Shown here in pieces: positions 14,005-18,910 of a DNA stretch of 18,910 nucleotides (positions are counted from its first letter, which is position 1; every line of letters starts with the position of its first letter). Below the pieces are notes generated by a model, which worked only from the letters and a program-made list of their open reading frames with translations, was not told the DNA's origin and made no database searches. A program made the translations under genes and the position numbers. This DNA is from Candidatus Parcubacteria bacterium (GTDB lineage Bacteria; Patescibacteriota; Minisyncoccia; Phycocordibacterales; CAIZLB01), in contig JACMMR010000068.1 in NCBI GenBank assembly GCA_014378965.1, forward strand, positions 1 through 18,910. Direction: 5' to 3'.

Positions 14005-15276
14005 CTAATACACATACACCCCAAGCGTAGCAGTGTTATCATTTTCATTTGACTCATACACATTTCCATTTGTATCGATATTTACATTAAATGTAGTATT
14101 TCCACGAGCAAGACTGTCAACTTCATATGTAACTGTAAGTTCTTCATTATTAGCAAGAGGCCTCTCACTGTTTGTTGTCAGCACTTTATAACTTCCTGTA
14201 GAATCAGTAAAGTTGTTACGAGTGGCCCAGTTTGAAGAAAATCTTCCGCCAGTGTTTTTAACAATCATTTTTACATAAATTCTTTCTCCGTAGTTAAAAC
14301 TACTTTGATTTACAAAACTTCCATTAACCATTCTCCCAGCTTGAATAGAAGAAATGATTAAGTTAGGTGTTCCGTTGTTAGAACCATTACAATTGTAACG
14401 AGCACAGTAATCGTAACATTCTGTATTGTTTTGATTGTATTGGTTACAATTGTTGTAATTATTATTGTTATTATTCGTATTACAATTATTGTAATAATAT
14501 CCGTTGTTATAATATGAACAATTATTATTATTATTATTATTATTTCCGATAGTATTTAATGGTACAGAAAGGGTATTATCATTTTCATTTGTTTCGTTCA
14601 CATTTCCATTCACGTCAGTGTAAATTCGTACAACCGGAGTAATACTTGTATCGAGTCCATTAAAACGAGCTTCTACGTTGTATGAGCTTCTTCCTGGAAT
14701 ACTTATATTATTAATAATTTTTGTTTTATCATTGTACCCAATTGCAGGCATTTCCACACGCATAGAGAATGGTCCTGTTGCTGTATCTTCTCCATTGATA
14801 ATTTTATACTTAACAACGATTGTATCATCAGCTGTGTATGAGTTTGTAGTAGTAAATTGACCACTATATCTATCGATGATTCCAACTGATGTAAGTGTCA
14901 CACTAATGTTTTTTAGACCAGAATATGTATAGGTTGGTGTTCTGGGTGTAGGGTAATATCTTGGTACATATACGGTTTTAACTACAGTATTTGTCTTAAT
15001 AGCAGTAGGTTTGTCACTTATAACAATATCACCAACACTTTGGGTGATAACTCCGTTTAGTCCACCAGTCGTTGTAGCCACATATTGAGGTGTTCTGTCT
15101 ATCACCGTTGTGGTTGTTGTTGTAGCATTGTCTAGTCCAGTTAGAGATAGACTGGCTGTAGCGAGCTGGTTTATACCAAGAGGTATCAATTTGAATAATG
15201 TAACACTTAAAAAGACCAATAATACTAAAAATACTAGGATTATGGCAAAGCGTATGATTGTGCGAAATATATTCAT
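14005..15276 (-). CDS. Membrane-anchored protein with two CARDB-like domains and an Asn/Tyr/Cys linker
   Basis: 423 residues. An N-terminal membrane helix (about 8-32) without a cleavage site anchors it; a Thr/Ser-rich stalk (40-118) follows. Two beta-sandwich domains of CARDB type (about 119-243 and 303-423) each end with the same signature: DVNGNVNETNENDNT near 221-235 and DTNGNVYESNENDNT in the second. Between them lies a low-complexity linker (244-302) of Asn runs, Tyr pairs and six Cys (253, 265, 277, 287, 291, 296). CARDB domains are known as extracellular adhesion-type modules; a surface adhesin or envelope scaffold is inferred. A consensus promoter (TTGACA-17-TATAAT) lies 9 nt before the ATG, and the gene is divergent from the ECF operon. 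Confidence 0.8.
   Translation of the reverse strand: MNIFRTIIRFAIILVFLVLLVFLSVTLFKLIPLGINQLATASLSLTGLDNATTTTTTVIDRTPQYVATTTGGLNGVITQSVGDIVISDKPTAIKTNTVVKTVYVPRYYPTPRTPTYTYSGLKNISVTLTSVGIIDRYSGQFTTTNSYTADDTIVVKYKIINGEDTATGPFSMRVEMPAIGYNDKTKIINNISIPGRSSYNVEARFNGLDTSITPVVRIYTDVNGNVNETNENDNTLSVPLNTIGNNNNNNNNCSYYNNGYYYNNCNTNNNNNNYNNCNQYNQNNTECYDYCARYNCNGSNNGTPNLIISSIQAGRMVNGSFVNQSSFNYGERIYVKMIVKNTGGRFSSNWATRNNFTDSTGSYKVLTTNSERPLANNEELTVTYEVDSLARGNTTFNVNIDTNGNVYESNENDNTATLGVYVY
14521..14544. repeat. (ATT)8 microsatellite in the CARDB-like gene
   Basis: Eight perfect ATT units, coding for eight consecutive Asn on the minus strand (residues 245-252). Related ATT/GTT-rich repeats continue to about 14450. 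Unit gain or loss would keep the frame and change linker length. Confidence 0.85.
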
Positions 15277-15285
15277 AATGGGTGT

Positions 15286-15314
15286 ATTATATATGATTTG
15301 TTATGTTTTGTCAA
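15286..15314 (-). promoter_or_regulatory. Promoter of the CARDB-like gene
   Basis: Read on the minus strand: TTGACA (15314-15309), a 17-bp spacer, TATAAT (15291-15286), then 9 nt to the ATG. Perfect sigma-70-type consensus in both boxes, so this looks like a strong housekeeping promoter. Confidence 0.8.
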
Positions 15315-15362
15315 ATGTCTATGAGACCACGGCGAGTGTAATAAATCCACCCAAAAATCGTA

Positions 15363-15368
15363 TATAAT
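15363..15368 (+). promoter_or_regulatory. -10 box of the ECF sigma operon
   Basis: TATAAT with 6 nt to the GTG start at 15375, placing transcription start at or next to the start codon. No sigma-70 -35 is evident at the right distance. An autoregulatory ECF promoter cannot be recognised from sequence alone. Confidence 0.5.
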
Positions 15369-15374
15369 AAAATA

Positions 15375-15941
15375 GTGCATGATATAAAAGATAAAACAGA
15401 TAACGAATTGGTTATTTTAGTTCGTCAAAATCCGGAGCATCTTTCCCATATCATCGATCGCTATCGAATAAAGCTTGAGCGATATATAGACCGCCGGACT
15501 AATGTAAACAATCACGATAAAGAAGATATATTGCAAGATGTCTTTATTAAAATTTATAGAAATATCAATGATTATGATGATAGTTTGATATTTTCATCAT
15601 GGATTTACCGTATAACTCACAATTATATAATAGACTGGCATCGGAAAAATAAAAAACATATTGGAATATCGATTGATGACGAAGAGTCAAAATTGATATA
15701 TATATTACAAGATGAAAATTTGACACCTGATAATCAAGAAATATGTGATCAAGAAAATCTTGAGCGTATAAAAAAAGAAATTAAAAAATTATCACAAGAG
15801 TATCAAGAAATATTAATATTAAAATTTTTTGAAGATAAAAGTTATGAAGAAATATCAGATATTTTAAAAATATCCACGAATAGTGTCGGGGTTAAGATTA
15901 ATAGAGCAAAAAAATTATTAAAGGAAAAAATATATGTATAA
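15375..15941 (+). CDS. ECF-type RNA polymerase sigma factor
   Basis: 188 residues with region 2 at about 20-90 (HIIDRYRIKLERYIDRR, then DILQDVFIKIYRNINDYD and FSSWIYRITHNYIIDWHRKN, the classical core-binding and -10-reading segments) and region 4 at about 130-185 (LSQEYQEILILKFFEDKSYE then EISDILKISTNSVGVKINRA, a helix-turn-helix). Regions 1 and 3 are absent, as expected for the ECF group. The start is GTG 15375: no ATG is in frame nearby, and the -10 box sits 6 nt before it. It overlaps the next gene by 8 bp, so translation is probably coupled. By family rule it directs polymerase to a small regulon in response to an envelope or stress signal, controlled by the membrane protein that follows. 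Confidence 0.92.
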   Translation: MHDIKDKTDNELVILVRQNPEHLSHIIDRYRIKLERYIDRRTNVNNHDKEDILQDVFIKIYRNINDYDDSLIFSSWIYRITHNYIIDWHRKNKKHIGISIDDEESKLIYILQDENLTPDNQEICDQENLERIKKEIKKLSQEYQEILILKFFEDKSYEEISDILKISTNSVGVKINRAKKLLKEKIYV

Positions 15942-16695
15942 CGATCAAATACTACAAAAAATTAAAAATGATAATGTAAAACCTATATCAAGGAATATAT
16001 TTCTTTTGCGGAAAGTTTGTATTTGGTTTCTGCTGGCAATCTCAACTGTCTTTGGTGCCTACGCTTTTGCATTTTTTTTCCTTAAAACATTATATATTGA
16101 TTATGATAATTGGCATTATTTTGCCAGCTCATACAATAGGTTTCTAATATCAAATATACCACTTATTTGGGCAGTATTATTTATTGTCAGTTTATTACTT
16201 GTGTATTATTTATTTAAAAAAACAAATAAAGGCTATAGGTACTCAATTGTTTTCATAGGTGCAGGAAGCCTTATACTAAGTTTTACATTAGGTATTATTT
16301 TGGCTAAAATATTAGCTCAAAAGGAGTATTTTACTGATAAGTTTGAAAATGAGAGAGTGATGAGTTGGACTGATCCACAGTCTGGCCGATTATCAGGTGA
16401 GATCTTGTTTACAAATAAGGACTTTATATTATTAAGGGATATTAAGGATGATGTGTGGAATGTTAATACTGTATATTTACTTGAAAATTCCAAAGAACTG
16501 TTGCAGAATAACCAGCTAGTGTCTATAATCGGAAAATATGACTATGAAAATAATTTTACCGCTTGCCAAATAATACCGTTAAATATAGATAAAATGAGGT
16601 TTAAACCAAATCGTAATAATAGGCCTGAGGTCCATGAAATTGAACAAAATATATTTGTTAATGATATCTGTGATTTTGTAATAAATAAAAAATAG
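15934..16695 (+). CDS. Three-helix membrane protein, candidate anti-sigma factor
   Basis: 253 residues: a short cytosolic N-terminus (1-27, QILQKIKNDNVKPISRN), membrane helices at about 28-50, 72-94 and 103-125, and a soluble C-terminal half (130-253). The latter includes a beta-rich segment (SGEILFTNKDFILLRDIKDD ... LVSIIGKYDYENNFTACQII) with some look of an OB-type barrel. Three helices with an inside N-terminus would place that half outside the membrane, where it could sense envelope state. The 8-bp overlap with the sigma gene is the standard layout for a sigma/anti-sigma pair, so I infer that role. No zinc-binding HxxxCxxC anti-sigma motif is present, so it is not a known anti-sigma class I can name. 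Confidence 0.7.
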   Translation: MYNDQILQKIKNDNVKPISRNIFLLRKVCIWFLLAISTVFGAYAFAFFFLKTLYIDYDNWHYFASSYNRFLISNIPLIWAVLFIVSLLLVYYLFKKTNKGYRYSIVFIGAGSLILSFTLGIILAKILAQKEYFTDKFENERVMSWTDPQSGRLSGEILFTNKDFILLRDIKDDVWNVNTVYLLENSKELLQNNQLVSIIGKYDYENNFTACQIIPLNIDKMRFKPNRNNRPEVHEIEQNIFVNDICDFVINKK

Positions 16696-16712
16696 GATAC
16701 GTATATAGAGTT

Positions 16713-17429
16713 ATGAGAACAATAAATAAAAAGATCATTCTATTAAGTATAATATTAGCTGCAGCTATGGTTAATAACTCTAATATTTATGCAAGTACAG
16801 TGAAAAAAAGTCTGGTTGGCAAAAATCATGAAGTTATTCAAACAAATAAAACCGCTATTGAAAATGCTTTAAAAAATAATGATTACGCATTATTTACCAA
16901 TACTTTAAAAAGTTTGAATATTGCTGAGGTTATAACTCAAGATCAATTTACAGTTTTAGTTAATGCTTATAATTTATTTAAACAAGATAAAAAAAATGAA
17001 GCAGTCCAATTACTCCAACTAAACAAAGTTAATCCAATATTGATAAAGTTTATCAATGATAGGCCAGACTTAACAGATTCTCAGAAACAAATTTTAAAAC
17101 AAGCATCCGACTTGATTAAAGTAGGGAAAATCGAAGAAGCAAAAGCTTTGATTAAAACAGCGGGTTTACCTGAGGTACCAAAGTCTTTGTCTTTGGGAAA
17201 AAAGATTATGAAAATTGAAAGTAAGGCAAATAAAGAGGAATTTCAAAAAGCCTTTACACAAGCTCGAGAATTGAAAGAATTAGGTAAACTAGATGAAGCT
17301 AAGAAGGTTTTGAAAGATGCTGGCATACCAGACTCTATACAAGAAAAGATTCGTCCAGAGTTTGAAAAATCCGGTACAACCACTACGATAGGTTTTCTCC
17401 AAACATTTAAAAATTTATTTATTAAGTAA
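16713..17429 (+). CDS. Secreted helical repeat protein of the ECF operon
   Basis: 238 residues with a signal peptide (1-27, ending IYA then S). The mature part is helical with at least three related units of about 35-40 residues: AYNLFKQDKKNEAVQLLQLN, ASDLIKVGKIEEAKALIKTA followed by GLPEVP, and ARELKELGKLDEAKKVLKDA followed by GIPDS. The units have the G-K-x-x-E-A-x-x-x-L spacing of TPR-like helical hairpins. There are no Cys and no C-terminal anchor. It starts 17 bp after the membrane-protein stop with no promoter between, so it is the third gene of the ECF operon and probably an envelope-side sensor ligand, chaperone or effector. An inverted copy of the 56-bp repeat begins at the base after its stop codon. 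Confidence 0.75.
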   Translation: MRTINKKIILLSIILAAAMVNNSNIYASTVKKSLVGKNHEVIQTNKTAIENALKNNDYALFTNTLKSLNIAEVITQDQFTVLVNAYNLFKQDKKNEAVQLLQLNKVNPILIKFINDRPDLTDSQKQILKQASDLIKVGKIEEAKALIKTAGLPEVPKSLSLGKKIMKIESKANKEEFQKAFTQARELKELGKLDEAKKVLKDAGIPDSIQEKIRPEFEKSGTTTTIGFLQTFKNLFIK

Positions 17430-17477
17430 ACATATATTCCTTATGAACAAAGTAAATTAGGAATATAGAAATGCCCT
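17430..17477 (-). repeat. Single inverted copy of the 56-bp repeat
   Basis: 48 bp that match the reverse complement of the tandem repeat at 18785-18910 with one mismatch (GTAAATT against GTGAATT). It contains the hairpin ATATTCCT/AGGAATAT. It begins directly after the TAA of the preceding gene, so it could also act as that gene's 3' end. Together with the array it brackets sortase and ndk in inverted orientation. Confidence 0.9.
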
Positions 17478-17521
17478 GTAAAGCGGAGCGACATCTTTTC
17501 GAGTTTATAAATTTACATATA

Positions 17522-17530
17522 TGATATAAT
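17522..17530 (+). promoter_or_regulatory. Extended -10 promoter of the sortase gene
   Basis: TGA followed by perfect TATAAT, 8 nt before the ATG at 17539; no clear -35 and no Shine-Dalgarno site. Confidence 0.6.
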
Positions 17531-17538
17531 CAAAATAT

Positions 17539-18162
17539 ATGTTATTTACTAAAACTGAGAAAGAGATTGCTAAGCAAATCACTAAGATCGGGCTTATTAT
17601 AGTTGGACTTTGCATATTGTTAATTGTGGTAACAAATTTTGTCGATCGGACGCAAGATACATCGCCAAATAAAGTTGATACTCAAGTGAAAACAGAGATC
17701 AGTTCAACTGTGCAAAAAACTCAAGTAAAAGCTGAGTCACCATTAGTTATAGATATTCCAGGATATGTATTGAGTGCAACTATTCAATCACCCGCAAGTA
17801 CCGATGTTTCTGCGTTAGATGCAGCACTTGGACGCGGAGCGGTGTACTATCCAGGGTCAGGCTATCCAGGGTCAAACAACACACTTATTTTTGGTCATAG
17901 TACAACTTTTCAGATTGTGGTAAATAAAGCCTATCAAGTTTTTAATAATTTGAAGACTGTACCTGTTAATACATTGGTATATGTTAAGACTCAAAGTGCG
18001 ACTCATATTTACAGAACAAGAAAAGTTGAAAAGGTGAGTAAATATACCTCATGGATACAGTTTAAAAGTGATACTCCTATTTTAACTTTGGCAACCTGTG
18101 ATAGTTTCGGTAAAGCTTCAGATAGGTGGGTATTGGTAGCTGATTATGTTGGGGTTAAGTAG
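17539..18162 (+). CDS. Sortase (membrane-anchored cysteine transpeptidase)
   Basis: 207 residues: a short cytosolic N-terminus, one membrane helix (about 16-35), a linker rich in Thr/Ser/Gln, then the sortase beta-barrel (about 68-207). The catalytic triad is visible: His120 in TLIFGHST, Cys187 in ILTLATCDS and Arg196 in ASDRWVLVADYV. Sortases cleave a sorting signal in secreted proteins and join them to the cell wall or to each other. The barrel is small, as in class D/E-like enzymes, but I cannot fix the class. The envelope proteins in this window have no LPXTG-like signal before a C-terminal helix, so its substrates are elsewhere or use another motif. It has its own promoter and lies 19 bp before ndk on the same strand. 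Confidence 0.92.
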   Translation: MLFTKTEKEIAKQITKIGLIIVGLCILLIVVTNFVDRTQDTSPNKVDTQVKTEISSTVQKTQVKAESPLVIDIPGYVLSATIQSPASTDVSALDAALGRGAVYYPGSGYPGSNNTLIFGHSTTFQIVVNKAYQVFNNLKTVPVNTLVYVKTQSATHIYRTRKVEKVSKYTSWIQFKSDTPILTLATCDSFGKASDRWVLVADYVGVK

Positions 18163-18165
18163 ATA

Positions 18166-18174
18166 TGGTAGTAT
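18166..18174 (+). promoter_or_regulatory. Extended -10 promoter of ndk
   Basis: TGG followed by TAGTAT, 7 nt before the ATG at 18182, lying in the short gap after the sortase stop. It fits the leaderless pattern of this window, although read-through from sortase is also possible. Confidence 0.45.
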
Positions 18175-18181
18175 GTAGAAT

Positions 18182-18766
18182 ATGACACATCCAAAAAACG
18201 AACAAACATTAATCATCATCAAACCAGACGGTGTACAAAGAAACCTGATTGGTGAAATAATTTCTCGTTTTGAAAGAGCGGGTCTAAAACTCGTGGCTAT
18301 GAAAATGATGACTGCTGATGTTGAGATGATTAAAAAACATTATACACTTGACCCAGAATGGATGAGGTTGGTAGGGGAGAAAAGTATTAAAGGATTATTA
18401 GATAAAGGAATAGAGCCTATAAGTCGTGATCCTATGGTGATAGCACAATCAGTGATTGAAAGATTATCAAAATATTTAACATCAGGTCCTGTAATTCCAA
18501 TGGTGTGGCAAGGTGGACACTCTGTTTCAGTTGTACGAAAAATAGTTGGAAGTACCGAACCGGTGATGTCTGATGTTGGAACCATACGAGGAGATTTTGT
18601 TTTAGATTCATACCCCATGGCTATGGCTGATAAGCGATGTGTAAGAAATCTTGTACATGCATCAGGCACAGTTGATGAAGCAATAAATGAGATTAATCTT
18701 TGGTTTACTAGTGACGAGATAAAAGAATACACCCTCGCGAACGAAAGTGTTATTTACGGTTTTTAG
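18182..18766 (+). CDS. ndk: Nucleoside diphosphate kinase with internal insertion
   Basis: NDK transfers the gamma phosphate of ATP to NDPs through a phospho-His and balances nucleotide pools. The 194 residues include the family's N-terminal TLIIIKPDGVQRNLIG and RFERAGLKLVAMKMM, the VWQGGHSVSVVRKIVGSTEP segment, GTIRGDFVLDS, and the active site NLVHASGT with catalytic His159 (usual form NLIHGSDS). The common enzyme is about 140-150 residues; here about 45 extra residues (roughly 53-100, DPEWMRLVGEKSIKGLLDKG onward) replace the short segment after the HY motif at 53-54. The insertion is in frame and well formed, so the protein is probably active. HASGT instead of HGSDS is a mild departure near the active site. 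Confidence 0.94.
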   Translation: MTHPKNEQTLIIIKPDGVQRNLIGEIISRFERAGLKLVAMKMMTADVEMIKKHYTLDPEWMRLVGEKSIKGLLDKGIEPISRDPMVIAQSVIERLSKYLTSGPVIPMVWQGGHSVSVVRKIVGSTEPVMSDVGTIRGDFVLDSYPMAMADKRCVRNLVHASGTVDEAINEINLWFTSDEIKEYTLANESVIYGF

Positions 18767-18784
18767 TTTTAAAAAATTGCACGA

Positions 18785-18910
18785 CAAGGGCATTTCTATA
18801 TTCCTAATTCACTTTGTTCATAAGGAATATATGTCAACCACAAGGGCATTTCTATATTCCTAATTCACTTTGTTCATAAGGAATATATGTCAACCACAAG
18901 GGCATTTCTA
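18785..18910 (+). repeat. Tandem 56-bp repeat array, running off the window
   Basis: Units at 18785-18840 and 18841-18896 are identical, and a third begins at 18897 and is cut by the window edge after 14 bases. Each unit contains a 9-bp imperfect palindrome (TATATTCCT at 18797-18805 with AGGAATATA at 18823-18831), a hairpin with a 17-nt interior, plus flanks GGGCATTTC and TGTCAACCA. It starts 18 bp after the ndk stop. There is no ORF and no variable spacer, so it is not CRISPR. Confidence 0.93.

Noticed and set aside
18785..18910. Repeat array considered as CRISPR
   Set aside because: The whole 56-bp unit is identical; there are no variable spacers and no cas genes.

Overview
The window is AT-rich, uses TGA as a stop, and has the gene repertoire and style of a Candidate Phyla Radiation (Patescibacteria, probably Parcubacteria-like) genome. 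Pointers are orphan PemK/MazF-like genes, surface proteins with TGDA/VNTN-type repeats, a nucleoside diphosphate kinase with an internal insertion, almost no Shine-Dalgarno sites, and -10 boxes placed about 6-11 nt before start codons, implying leaderless mRNAs. The lineage is inferred from these traits, not from a database search.

Layout. 1-989: 3' end of pheT. 1111-1500: first orphan PemK-like gene. 1631-1990: small acidic unknown protein. 2064-4172: gyrB. 4282-4674: second orphan PemK-like gene. 5598-4819 (minus): SOS operon of a 66-residue protein and lexA, with a palindromic operator between -35 and -10. 5878-9552: two secreted or surface proteins. 9602-12212: OmpR-type regulator, cytosolic PAS histidine kinase and single-domain receiver. 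12267-13274: trpS. 13322-13869: decayed DUF3800 gene. 15276-14005 (minus): membrane-anchored two-domain CARDB-like protein with an Asn/Tyr/Cys linker. 15375-17429: ECF sigma factor, membrane protein and secreted repeat protein. 17539-18162: sortase. 18182-18766: ndk. 18785-end: 56-bp tandem repeats, with a single inverted copy at 17430-17477.

Most unusual signal. At the 3' end of each accessory gene (both PemK genes and the DUF3800 remnant) the opposite strand carries a promoter of one design: a TTGACA/TTGGCA -35, a 16-bp spacer and a TGn-extended -10. Each is followed by 60-120 nt of hairpin-rich sequence ending in an intrinsic-terminator-like hairpin. In the PemK cases the terminator overlaps the stop codon or the last codons of the toxin gene. 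I propose these as convergent, partly antisense small RNAs that may control the toxins; this is inference and has not been tested.

How the genes work together. pheT, gyrB, trpS and ndk are housekeeping. The surface proteins, two-component genes, ECF operon, CARDB-like protein and sortase suggest a region devoted to building and sensing the cell envelope. LexA and its small partner form the DNA-damage switch.
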